Source: Gemmatimonadota bacterium
GTDB lineage: Bacteria; Gemmatimonadota; Gemmatimonadetes; Longimicrobiales; Gaopeijiaceae
DNA length: 54,470 nucleotides
NCBI GenBank assembly: GCA_016209885.1
Contig: JACQVF010000048.1
Coordinates: forward strand, 1-54,470
Direction: 5' to 3'
The notes beneath the pieces were generated by a model, which was given only the letters and a program-made list of their open reading frames with translations, was not told the DNA's origin and searched no databases. Each line of letters opens with the position of its first letter. Positions within the stretch are counted from its first letter, which is position 1. The position numbers were made by a program, and so were the translations under genes. Of the stretch, positions 41,443-49,634 are shown in pieces.

Positions 41443-42414
41443 ATGAAGATCGGAATCGTGGGCACGGGCGCCATGGGCTCGATCTACGCCGCTATCCTCG
41501 CGGACGGCGGCAACGAGGTCTGGGCGTTCGACAAGTGGAAAGAGCACATCAACGCCATCGGCCGGGCTGGTCTCCGCCTCGAGGGCTCCGTCGGCGACCG
41601 CACCGTGCGCATGAATGCCACCACGGTCGCGGCCGAGGCGGGTCCGTGCGCGCTCGTGGTCGTGGCCACGAAGGCGTTCGACGCGGAGCAGGCGCTACGG
41701 GACGCCGCGCCGATGATCGGTCCCGAGACCATCGTGCTGCCCATTCAGAACGGCCTCGGCAACGGGGAGCGCGTCGCCGCCCTCCTGGGGCCGGTCAACG
41801 TCCTGGTAGGCATCGCCGCCGGCTGGGGATCCCACGTGGTCGCTCCCGGGCACGTGCACCCCGAAGGATCGGGCGCCATCCACCTCGCCGAGCTGCGGGG
41901 CGGGGTCACGCCGCGCCTCGAGGGCGTGGCCGACGTGTGGCGCGCGGCCGGCTTCCGCGTCGAGCTCTACGGGGACCCGCAGCCGATGATCTGGGGGAAG
42001 CTCATCGCGAACGTCGGGCTGGGCGGCGCCTCCGCCATGACCGGCTTCAGGATCGGCGAGCTCCTGGACAACCCCTGGGCCTGGTCCCTGACCCTCGCCT
42101 GCGTGCGCGAGACCGCCGCCGTGGCCGCGGCGAAGGGGATCAAGCTGCCGTACGACGACCCGGAGGCGTGGATCACCCGCTTCGCTGCCAAGATAAGGGA
42201 TGCGACCACGTCGCTGGCCATCGATTTCCGGGCCGGCCGCCCCACCGAGATCGACTCGCTGCAGGGCGCCGTCGCGCGCGAGGGCGAGACGCTGGGAGTC
42301 CCCACGCCCACGTGCCGGGTCCTGCACGCGCTCGTGAAGGCGCTGGAGGGGAGGGCTCCCGCGGCGGCGGATGCCGCCCCGTCCATGGGCGCCGCGCTGC
42401 CACAGCGTGCTTGA
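41443..42414 (+). CDS. Ketopantoate reductase family (PanE/ApbA-like) oxidoreductase
   Basis: The 323-residue protein starts MKIGIVGTGAMGSIYAAIL, the NADP-binding GxGxxG. LPIQNGLGNGERVAALLG follows, and a C-terminal helical domain contains MIWGKLIANVGLGGASAMTG, with the catalytic Lys in WGKL and the Asn in IANVG. Relatives reduce 2-ketopantoate to pantoate. Its neighbours here are catabolic, so the enzyme may act on another 2-keto or hydroxy acid; I leave the gene unnamed. GGAGG precedes ATG 41443. Confidence 0.88.
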   Translation: MKIGIVGTGAMGSIYAAILADGGNEVWAFDKWKEHINAIGRAGLRLEGSVGDRTVRMNATTVAAEAGPCALVVVATKAFDAEQALRDAAPMIGPETIVLPIQNGLGNGERVAALLGPVNVLVGIAAGWGSHVVAPGHVHPEGSGAIHLAELRGGVTPRLEGVADVWRAAGFRVELYGDPQPMIWGKLIANVGLGGASAMTGFRIGELLDNPWAWSLTLACVRETAAVAAAKGIKLPYDDPEAWITRFAAKIRDATTSLAIDFRAGRPTEIDSLQGAVAREGETLGVPTPTCRVLHALVKALEGRAPAAADAAPSMGAALPQRA

Positions 42415-42426
42415 CGGGCGAAAACC

Positions 42427-42590
42427 ATGGCGAGCTACACGCGCGGCGAGTTCCTGGGTCTGAGCGCCAGGCTGGCGGCCGCGCTTGGCACCGGCTGATC
42501 CTGGGGGAGTTCGCCGAGGCACTCGAGAAGGGCGCGGCGCCGAAGAGGGAGGAGCTGGTTGCGACGCAACCGGGCGGCGGCTCCCGCTGA
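42427..42590 (+). pseudogene. Remnant of an exported protein: short N-terminus plus possible C-terminus
   Basis: ATG 42427 gives MASYTRGEFLGLSARLAAAL, which resembles the Tat-like N-terminus (YTRREFLGL...) of secreted oxidoreductases or hydrolases but has Gly in place of the second Arg. It stops after 23 residues (TGA at 42496-42498). In another frame a protein-like tail follows: LILGEFAEALEKGAAPKREE, ending QPGGGSR at 42590. This looks like a gene whose centre was deleted. The original product cannot be identified. Confidence 0.5.
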
Positions 42591-42662
42591 TGGAAGCCGC
42601 CCGAGCGGATCATGGAAGCGGCCTCCTCGGAGGGCGGGGGGCCCGGGCACAGGAGGGTGCCG

Positions 42663-44072
42663 ATGAAGATGTACATAGCCGGTGAGTGGATCGATAAGTC
42701 CGCGAAGATGGAGGTGCTGAATCCGTATGACGGGTCGGTGATCGACACGGTCCCGAAAGCGGACCGGGATGACGTGGAACGGGCGATCGCCTCTGCCGCG
42801 CGTGGCGCGGGCGTGATGGCGGCGCTGCCAGCCCACGTGCGCTACCGGATCCTTCACCGGACGGCGGAGCTCCTGGAGGAGCGCCTGGAGGAGCTCGCGC
42901 GCCTGATCACGCTGGAGGAGGGCAAGGTCCTGGGGGAAGCGCTGGCCGAGGTGGCGCGCGCAGTCCAGACCATCACGCTGTCGGCCGAGGAGGCCAAGCG
43001 GCTCTACGGGGAGACGCTGCCCATGGACGCGTCACCCGGTGCCGAGAGCAGGTTCGGGCTGACGATCCGCGTGCCGTGCGGCGTGGTGCTGGCGATCTCG
43101 CCGTTCAACTTCCCGCTGAACCTGGTGTGCCACAAGGTGGGTCCGGCGCTGGCGGCGGGGAACGCGGTGATCGTGAAGCCGGCTTCGGACACGCCGCTCT
43201 CGGCCCTCAAGCTGACGGAGCTGCTCCTGGAGGCGGGGCTACCGGAGGAGGGGATCCAGTGCATCACCGGGTCCGGCTCGACGGTGGGCCTACCGCTCTG
43301 CGCGGATCCGCGGGTGCGCAAGATCACGTTTACGGGGAGCCGCGATGTGGGTGAGCAGATCTGCCGCGTCGCGGGGATCAAGAAGGTGACTCTCGAGCTG
43401 GGCTCCAACTCCCCGCTCATCATCATGCGGGACGCGGAGCTGGAGCGCGCGGCCCAGGTGACGGCCTCGAACGGCCTCGCCAACGCCGGGCAGGTCTGCA
43501 TCTCGGCGCAGCGGGTGCTGGTGGACAAACACGTCTACGGGAGCTTCGTGGATGCGCTGACCCCGGCGGTGCGTGCGTTCACCACGGGGAATCCGCTGGA
43601 CGAGACGGTGAAGATGGGCCCCATGATCCGGGAGCAGGACGCCGCGCGCGTGAACTCGTGGATCCGTGAGGCCGTGAGCGAGGGCGCGCGCGTCGTGGTG
43701 GGTGGCGAATACGCCGGGACCATGCACGCGCCCACGGTCCTCACGGATGTGGATCCGAAGATGCGGGTGTTTCGGGAGGAGCTCTTCGGGCCGGCCATGG
43801 GCCTCACGGGCTTCGACTCCATCGACGAGGCCATCGCGCTGGCCAACGACAGCGCCTACGGGCTCTCCGCGGGCGTCTTCACCGAAAACGTGCACTGGGC
43901 GCTGCAGTTCGCCCGCAGGGTGCATTCGGGGAACATTATGATCAACTGGGGACCCCAGTGGCGGGCCGACCTGATGCCGTACGGAGGGCTGAAAGAGAGC
44001 GGGTTGGGGAAGGAGGGTCCCAAGTACGCTGTCGAGGAGATGACCGAGCTCAAGACCGTCATATTCCACTGA
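42663..44072 (+). CDS. NAD(P)-dependent aldehyde dehydrogenase
   Basis: From ATG 42663 (AGGAGGG six bases upstream) the protein has 469 residues. Rossmann/cofactor segments are AISPFNFPLNLVCHKVGPAL, AVIVKPASDTPLSALKLTEL and ITFTGSRDVGEQI. The catalytic general base Glu is in KVTLELGSNSP, and the nucleophile Cys in NAGQVCISAQRVLV. The GGLKESGLGKEG end is normal. Closest in pattern to succinate-semialdehyde or lactaldehyde/glyceraldehyde-type enzymes; the substrate is not certain. It is followed by the aminotransferase remnant, as in omega-amino-acid catabolic operons. Confidence 0.93.
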   Translation: MKMYIAGEWIDKSAKMEVLNPYDGSVIDTVPKADRDDVERAIASAARGAGVMAALPAHVRYRILHRTAELLEERLEELARLITLEEGKVLGEALAEVARAVQTITLSAEEAKRLYGETLPMDASPGAESRFGLTIRVPCGVVLAISPFNFPLNLVCHKVGPALAAGNAVIVKPASDTPLSALKLTELLLEAGLPEEGIQCITGSGSTVGLPLCADPRVRKITFTGSRDVGEQICRVAGIKKVTLELGSNSPLIIMRDAELERAAQVTASNGLANAGQVCISAQRVLVDKHVYGSFVDALTPAVRAFTTGNPLDETVKMGPMIREQDAARVNSWIREAVSEGARVVVGGEYAGTMHAPTVLTDVDPKMRVFREELFGPAMGLTGFDSIDEAIALANDSAYGLSAGVFTENVHWALQFARRVHSGNIMINWGPQWRADLMPYGGLKESGLGKEGPKYAVEEMTELKTVIFH

Positions 44073-44083
44073 GGAGCGAGCCA

Positions 44084-44702
44084 ATGATCGACACCATCCA
44101 CATCTCTCCGGTCGTGTCCCGGATCGTTCCCGATGCCCTGCTCGCCGATCGCGGGGAGGGGGCGTACCTGTACACCTGCGATGGCCGGAGATTCCTGGAC
44201 TTCACCTGCGGCATCGGCGTGACGAACACGGGGCACGCGCACCCCCGCGTGGTGGGGGCGGTCCAGAAGCAGGCCGGCCGGCTGATCCACGGGCAGGCGA
44301 ACATCGTCTTTCACGAGCCGCTCCTCCGGCTGACGGAGGAGCTGGCGGGGATCGTGCCGCCGGGTCTCGACACGTTCTTTTTCGCCAACTCGGGGGGCCG
44401 AGATCGTCGAGGTGGCGGTGAAGCTGGCGAAGCACGTGAGGGGGCGCCCGAACGTCATCGTCTTCAGCGGGTCCTTCCGCGGACGCACGCATCTGGCCAT
44501 GAGCCTGGCGACGTCGAAAACGGTGTACCCGGCGGGCTATCAGCCGCTGGTTCCCGGGGTCTTCGTTGCGCCCTTCCCCTACGCGTACCGCTACGGGTGG
44601 GACGAGGAGACGACGACGGACTTCTGCCTGAAGGAGCTCGAGTTCCTCCTCAAGGCGCAGGCGACGCCGGAGATGGCGACCAGAGATGACGGCGCTCCGT
44701 GA
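44084..44702 (+). pseudogene. Class III aminotransferase, frameshifted and truncated
   Basis: ATG 44084 follows GAGGAGCGAG. The first frame reads LYTCDGRRFLDFTCGIGVTN and FFFANSG, typical of omega-aminotransferases. A six-G run (44392-44397) then breaks the frame; with five G the protein would continue GAEIVEVAVKLAKH into the next frame (44412-44702), which holds RPNVIVFSGSFRGRTHLAMS and YRYGWDEETT. The sequence ends at about 200 of the usual 430 residues, before the PLP lysine, and runs into the start of the next gene. It cannot encode an active enzyme as read. Confidence 0.82.
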
Positions 44703-46653
44703 CTCGGACGTGATCACCTGGCGTCCCACCACCGAGGCACGGGCGCGGGCGCGGCTGACCGAGTTCATGGCGGCGTGCCGGCTGGACTCGTTCGATGCCC
44801 TGTATCGCCGCTCGGTCGCCGAGATCGAGTGGTTCACGGAGGAGGTGCTGAGCTTCCTGGGGATCGCCTTCGATCCGCCGTACGAGCGGGTTCTCGATCT
44901 GTCTCGGGGCGTGGAGTGGCCGCGGTGGTGCGTGGGTGGCGGGCTCAACATCACGCAGGCGTGTCTGGACCGCCAGCGCGAGACGGCGGCGGCCGGCCGG
45001 CCGGCGGTCATCTGGGAGGGCGAGGAGGGCGAGACGCGGGAGCTGACGTACCTCGAGTTGCTGGCGGAGGTGGAGCGTTGCGCGGCGGGGCTCCGGGCGC
45101 TGGGCTTCGGGCGCGGCGACGCGGCGGGGATCCATCTTCCCATGATCCCCGAGACCGTCGTGGCGCTGCTGGCGGTGAACCGGGTGGGCGGGGTCGCCGT
45201 TCCGCTGTTCTCGGGGTACGGCCCCGGCGCCATCGAGTCGCGCCTCCGGGACGTGGGCGCGACGCTCCTCTTCACCTGCGACGCGTTCCCCCGGCGCGGC
45301 CGCCCGGTCCCGGCAAAGGAGACGGCGGATCAGGCCGTGGAACGCTGTCCCGCGGTTCGACACGTGGTGGTCGTGCGGCGGATGGGGGTGGAGCTTCCGC
45401 GCCGGGAGCGCCGCGACCTGTGGTGGTCGGACCTCCTGGCCGCGGGCGGCGGGGCCGCGCCGAGCGCGGCTGCCGTGGAGCCCACGGGCGCCGAGGACCC
45501 GCTCATCGTCCTCTACACGTCGGGGACGACGGGTCGGCCCAAGGGGATCCTGCACTCCCACTGCGGATTCCCGGTGAAGTCGGCGCAGGACATGGCGTTC
45601 GGCACGGACGTGGGTCCCGGCACCCGGATCACGTGGGTGACGGACATCGGCTGGATGATGGGCCCGTGGCTCATCTACGGCACGCTGATTCTCGGCGGCA
45701 CGATCGTGCTCTACGATGGCGCGCCCGACCATCCGGGGCCGGACCGCATGTGGGGCTTTTGCGCGCGGCACAGTGTGGAGGTGCTGGGGATCTCGCCAAC
45801 GCTGGTGCGCGCTCTCATGGTGCACGGTGAGTCGCTGGTGCGGGGGCATGACCTGTCGGCGCTCCGCATCCTCGGCTCTACGGGCGAGCCGTGGAATCCG
45901 GACCCGTGGTGGTGGTTGTTCAAGAAGGTCGGTGGTGGGAGGGTCCCGATTGTGAACTACTCCGGCGGGACCGAGGTCTCTGGTGGGATCCTCATGGGGA
46001 ATCCGATCCTCCCGCTCAAGCCGTGCTCGTTCCCGGCACCCTGCCCGGGCATCGCCGCTGATGTGGTGGACGATGCCGGCCGCTCCGTACGCGGGCAGGT
46101 GGGCGAGCTTGCGATCCGCAAGCCGTGGATCGGCATGGCCCGCGGGTTCTGGAAGGACCCGGACCGCTACGTGGCTACGTACTGGTCACGCTTCCCCGGA
46201 CTCTGGGTGCACGGCGACTGGGCGCGGGTCGACGACGACGGATTCTGGTACATCCTCGGCCGCAGCGACGATACCCTGAAGGTCGGCGGCAAGCGCGTCG
46301 GCCCGGCAGAGGTCGAGTCCGTGCTCGTGGGCCATCCCGAGGTCGCCGCCGCCGCGGTGGTGGGTGTGCCCCACGAGCTCAAGGGCGAGGCGATCGTGGC
46401 GTTCTGCGTGGCAGCGGGCGGGCGCGACGGGGACGCGGCGCTGGCGCTCGAGCTCAAGGAGCGGGTGGCCGCCGAGCTCGGGAAGCCGCTATGCCCGGAG
46501 CGCGTCCTCTTCGTCCGCGACCTGCCGCGCACCCGCAACGCCAAGGTGATGCGGCGCTTGATCCGCGCGGCGTACCTAGGCGAGGATCCGGGCGACCTCT
46601 CGGCGCTGGAGAACCCGGAGGCCGTGGAGGCGATCAGGGCGCTCCGCGGCTAA
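44686..46653 (+). CDS. AMP-dependent acyl-CoA synthetase (acetyl-CoA synthetase-like)
   Basis: The 655-residue ANL-superfamily enzyme has an ACAS-type N-terminal domain (about 20-75), then the adenylation signatures [27 protein letters not shown] and [20 protein letters not shown]. The hinge is [18 protein letters not shown], and the C-terminal acylation Lys lies in RNAKVMRR. It activates a carboxylic acid as acyl-AMP, then acyl-CoA. Length and order fit acetyl- or propionyl-CoA synthetase-like enzymes; the exact acid is unknown. Its ATG lies inside the end of the broken aminotransferase. Confidence 0.93.
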   Translation: MTALRDSDVITWRPTTEARARARLTEFMAACRLDSFDALYRRSVAEIEWFTEEVLSFLGIAFDPPYERVLDLSRGVEWPRWCVGGGLNITQACLDRQRETAAAGRPAVIWEGEEGETRELTYLELLAEVERCAAGLRALGFGRGDAAGIHLPMIPETVVALLAVNRVGGVAVPLFSGYGPGAIESRLRDVGATLLFTCDAFPRRGRPVPAKETADQAVERCPAVRHVVVVRRMGVELPRRERRDLWWSDLLAAGGGAAPSAAAVEPTGAEDPLIVLYTSGTTGRPKGILHSHCGFPVKSAQDMAFGTDVGPGTRITWVTDIGWMMGPWLIYGTLILGGTIVLYDGAPDHPGPDRMWGFCARHSVEVLGISPTLVRALMVHGESLVRGHDLSALRILGSTGEPWNPDPWWWLFKKVGGGRVPIVNYSGGTEVSGGILMGNPILPLKPCSFPAPCPGIAADVVDDAGRSVRGQVGELAIRKPWIGMARGFWKDPDRYVATYWSRFPGLWVHGDWARVDDDGFWYILGRSDDTLKVGGKRVGPAEVESVLVGHPEVAAAAVVGVPHELKGEAIVAFCVAAGGRDGDAALALELKERVAAELGKPLCPERVLFVRDLPRTRNAKVMRRLIRAAYLGEDPGDLSALENPEAVEAIRALRG

Positions 46654-46739
46654 CTCCTGGCCATTCGGAAGTGGCTGCCGCCATCCGTCCCTCCGTCAGC
46701 TTGTTCCCAAGGTGTCGTACGCCGAGATTGCACATCGTG

Positions 46740-47012
46740 GCATACGGCGAGCGAGGGCTTCGGGGAGCGGATCGCGCATCGGGGGTTCCGCGTGCCGGCG
46801 GGTTCCATCGAGGAGATGCTCGAGCTCTGTCCGGTGGTGACGGTGCTGGCGGTGCTGGCGGAGCGCACGGCGTCCTGGAGGGGAACCGGCTCCTCAGCTA
46901 TACGAAGTTCCACGAGGAGCTCGCTGAGCGCGTTGCGCCGGAGCGAGGTCGTGTCCAGACGGCCGGACTTCACGGGCGTGACGCGGGGCCGGCGGTGGCG
47001 GTGGAGCCCTGA
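46740..47012 (+). pseudogene. Unidentified coding remnant with shifting frames
   Basis: Protein-like pieces occur in different frames: SEGFGERIAHRGFRVPAGSI and EEMLELCPVVTVLAVLAER in one, then GVLEGNRLLSYTKFHEELAE in another, ending about 47012. Neither has a good start or family I can name. The pieces together look like the end of a gene with at least one frameshift. A short frame after it (MSDVPAPGAPALAAELQAY, from 47088) is cut off by the palindromic repeat at 47163. Confidence 0.4.
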
Positions 47013-47162
47013 GCTCATGCCATCCGAGCCGCGCCGGCACGGGCCCCGATGCAGTGACCGCCGCCGGCTCCCGGGTGTGGAGGCCGAATGAGCGACGTTC
47101 CGGCGCCGGGCGCTCCAGCGCTGGCTGCCGAGCTGCAAGCCTACGCGGATCAGAGTCACTCA

Positions 47163-47213
47163 GCAGGTCGCTGAAGAACTACAGCGACGCACTGTAGCTC
47201 CTCAGCGACCTGC
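47163..47213. repeat. CAGGTCGCTG palindromic repeat, long-stem copy
   Basis: Two 22-nt arms (47163-47184 and 47192-47213), both starting or ending GCAGGTCGCTGA when read 5' to 3' from their own strand, differ at only two positions and surround a 7-nt centre. Same core as the hairpin at 30706-30735 and the half copy at 27079. It marks the border between two gene remnants. Confidence 0.78.
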
Positions 47214-47253
47214 CAGAGGTTCTCCGCGCAGCCGTTTTCCCCCCGGAGCACGT

Positions 47254-47475
47254 TCAGTAGCTGTTGTCGTCCTTGAGAAGCGCCTTCTCGCCTGCGTGCA
47301 GGGTACCTGGGCTTCCCCAGCTCCGCGACGAGCTTCTGGAACAGGGCCGCGTCAGCCGAGAGGTCGTTGTTCTTCCAACCGCTCTGTGCATAGTACGACG
47401 AGCGTGGCCAGTCGTAGCTGGTGAGGTGAAACCACTTGATCTCCGGCCGCTCCACGGCAGCAATGCACTCGGATC
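47254..47475 (-). pseudogene. C-terminal fragment of an unidentified gene, frameshifted
   Basis: Reading the minus strand, VERPEIKWFHLTSYDWPRSS continues YYAQSGWKNNDLSADAALFQ and KLVAELGKP in one frame, then GTLHAGEKALLKDDNSY and a TGA at 47254-47256 in another. The two pieces join near 47295-47310. Upstream there is no start or signal; the fragment begins abruptly around 47475, close to the promoter region of the PLP gene on the other strand. It looks like the last 70 residues of a larger protein I do not recognise. Confidence 0.55.
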
Positions 47476-47578
47476 GGGGTGTCTCCGATCGGCGTGCCCG
47501 AGATGCTGGCCGCCGCCCGCGCCCGCCCGCATATTGGGGCGGTCGCGGCAGGTACCATACTGGCAAAGGGGGTGAGGG

Positions 47579-48838
47579 ATGGACGGCACTCGGGCAGCGC
47601 CGATGATGACCGCAACGGAGCCGGAGAGCTACGGGTACGGGCGCGTGATCAGCGGGCCCGAGGTGGAGACCCGAAAGGCGCTGTACGGCCGTCGTCTCAT
47701 CCGGGAGCGGATCCTCGCGCGCGGTGAGGAGAGCGTCTACAACCTCACCGGGCTGGTGCGCGCCTTTCCGCTCGAGCCCGGGGACCTGCCGAAGCTGACC
47801 TCGCACCTCGCGTTCTACGCCTACTTCAGCGGCCGGGCGGAAGAGCTGGCGATCCGCCACACCGGTGGCGACGAGCAGAGGCACGGCGCCGTCCTCTGCA
47901 ACCGCGTGACCTCCGGGATGCTGGGCGTCATGCTGGCGCTGGTCCGGCGGGGCGACAGCGTCCTGTCGCTCGTGGCCCGCGGGCGCTCGCACCCTTGCGT
48001 GCAGCAGGCCGTGGAGCTGGCGGGCGGAAGCTTCCAGGAGGTCCAGGGGGTGGAGGCGCTGGAGCAGGCGATCGGGGAGTCGGAGTGGAACCTGGTCGTC
48101 ATCACGCCCCTCACTCCCCAGAAGTATCACCTTCCTGCACCCGAGGTCGCCCGGGCCATCTCGCGGGCGAAGGCCCGGGGCCTCCCGGTGATCCTCGATG
48201 ACGCCCACATGGCCTCGCGGAGCGTCTTCTACGAAGAGCCCCTGAGCCTCGAGCTGGGAGACGCGGACGTCACGGTTTGGTCCCTGGACAAGCACGTGCC
48301 GGGGCCCCGCTCCGCGGCCGTGGTGGCGAAGCGGGAGCTGATCACGGCGATCCGGACCCAAGTCTTCCAGTACGGGCTGGAGGCGCAAACCGGGCACTAC
48401 GTGGCGTGCCTCCGTGGGATCGAGCGCTACGATCCCGAACGCATTCGTCGCGCGGGCGATCTTGCCCGGCAACTCTTCCGGCGCTTCCGCGCCCGATACG
48501 GGGACTCCGTGTACCTGGCGGGGCCCGGCGTCGCGATCTCGGCCCAGGATTTCGGGGAGCTCGTGCTCGCGCGGGCCCGCAGGGCGCCGACCACGCTGGT
48601 GCGGGAGGAGATGAGCGTAGCCGCTTGCTTCGTCATGCTCCGCGACTACGGGATCGTCACCATCCCGATCACCGGCTTCCCGGGCGCCGCGCCGACGTTC
48701 CGGCTGATGATGCACCCCGACGGCGAGCGGCTGGGTCTCGAGGCCATCGAGGAAGCGGCGGAGCGGGCCATCGACGGCGTCGTGGCGCTACTCGGCGACG
48801 CGGATGCCGTGCGGGAGCTGCTGCTGGGTCCGGAGTGA
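47579..48838 (+). CDS. Fold-type I PLP-dependent enzyme (SelA/aminotransferase-like)
   Basis: A 419-residue enzyme. Characteristic parts are RVTSGMLGVMLALVRRGDSV, VVITPLTPQKYHLPAPEVAR, the cofactor-binding Asp/His pair in LPVILDDAHMASR and the PLP lysine in VWSLDKHVPGPRSAAVVAKR. The spacing after the lysine (DKxxxGPxxA) resembles SelA-like and related lyases rather than classical class III aminotransferases. Substrate unknown. AAAGGGGGTGAG stands before ATG 47579. It closes the catabolic stretch after a region of remnants. Confidence 0.87.
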   Translation: MDGTRAAPMMTATEPESYGYGRVISGPEVETRKALYGRRLIRERILARGEESVYNLTGLVRAFPLEPGDLPKLTSHLAFYAYFSGRAEELAIRHTGGDEQRHGAVLCNRVTSGMLGVMLALVRRGDSVLSLVARGRSHPCVQQAVELAGGSFQEVQGVEALEQAIGESEWNLVVITPLTPQKYHLPAPEVARAISRAKARGLPVILDDAHMASRSVFYEEPLSLELGDADVTVWSLDKHVPGPRSAAVVAKRELITAIRTQVFQYGLEAQTGHYVACLRGIERYDPERIRRAGDLARQLFRRFRARYGDSVYLAGPGVAISAQDFGELVLARARRAPTTLVREEMSVAACFVMLRDYGIVTIPITGFPGAAPTFRLMMHPDGERLGLEAIEEAAERAIDGVVALLGDADAVRELLLGPE

Positions 48839-48973
48839 AGGACCGGAGGGAAGGATGTCCCCGGCTTACCTCCGGATCCTCGGTGGTCGCCCGGCCCAGG
48901 CGCCTGCTCCAAGAGCACGAACGAGCGCAGGGCGCGCAGGGCATGTCGTCTCACACACGTGAGTGACATACGA

Positions 48974-49231
48974 CTATCTTGCATATCCCGTCCCGAGGCA
49001 GCCCGCGCACCAGTCGTACACACCCGGTCTGGTTGGATTCTGATCGCTATGATGCCCGTCTCCATCACATCGCTTGCAGAGATTCTGCGGATCAACGACG
49101 TTTGCTTCGCCATCGCCGGAGCAGGCCGCGCACCAGTCGTACACGCCCGGTCTCGTTGGGTTTTGGTCGCTGTGATGCCCGTCCCCACCACACCTGCGGC
49201 ACCTTGCTATTATAATGGCATGACGCAACAC
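48974..49231 (-). CDS. Tandem zinc-ribbon small protein (about 85 aa)
   Basis: The frame contains two copies of a zinc-ribbon-like unit: CRRCGGDGHHSDQNPTRPG, then YDWCAACSGDG, and again CKRCDGDGHHSDQNPTRPG, YDWCAGCLGTG. Four CxxC pairs (C11/14, C34/37, C52/55, C75/78) would hold two metal ions, in the style of DnaJ zinc fingers (CxxCxGxG). The start is uncertain: the frame opens with GTG 49231, whose ribosome-binding site is too close. A good AAGGAG nine bases before ATG 49221 leads to MPL and a stop. A two-base difference in the TTATAATA tract would join that ATG to the zinc-ribbon frame. Confidence 0.65.
   Translation of the reverse strand: MLRHAIIIARCRRCGGDGHHSDQNPTRPGVYDWCAACSGDGEANVVDPQNLCKRCDGDGHHSDQNPTRPGVYDWCAGCLGTGYAR
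49004..49193. repeat. Direct duplication of the zinc-ribbon unit
   Basis: A stretch of about 65 bp starting CGCGCACCAGTCGTACAC at 49004 recurs, slightly diverged, at 49127, with a 123-bp (41-codon) period. The period is a multiple of three, and each copy encodes one HHSDQNPTRPGVYDWCA segment of the small protein. The substitutions are few, which suggests a recent or conserved duplication. Confidence 0.8.
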
Positions 49232-49634
49232 TCCTTTCTGATCGAAATGCCTCCTAACGCCGTGCACTGCATCTTCACGTGCGCAGCCGCGGCGGGCAAG
49301 TCGCTTGACGTGATTCACAATGCGTGCGCGGGCTGGTCCATGGATCGAGCCATCCCGTCGCGTGAACCCGACCCGTCCGCAGGAGCCGCTCCTTGCCCCG
49401 CGCGCCGGGACGCGGGGCGTGACCCTGCCGGGGCATCGCGGCGTGGGGGTGGCGGGGGTGGCGAGAGGCGATTGCGGCGTGGCTCGCCGCGTGGCAGCTT
49501 GGAGGATGGTGGAAGGTCGCGCTGCCGCGGAGTCGGATCTCCGGTTTGGGGATTCAGGACTGACTCGACTAGCGCTCGGCCGGCGGGGCGGGAGCGCGAC
49601 CTCGGGAGTTCTCAGCAGCGGGAGGGTTATCGCT
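49232..49634. other. Intergenic stretch without a convincing gene
   Basis: About 400 bp between the zinc-ribbon ORF and the lipoprotein gene. Its left end holds two strong Shine-Dalgarno-like sequences on the minus strand (AGGAGG near 49251 and AAGGAG near 49235). The rest is GC-rich, and frames on both strands look like chance. Confidence 0.45.

Noticed and set aside
49205..49220. TATAAT as promoter -10 on either strand
   Set aside because: No -35 at proper distance on either strand, and on the minus strand it would lie inside the predicted coding frame.
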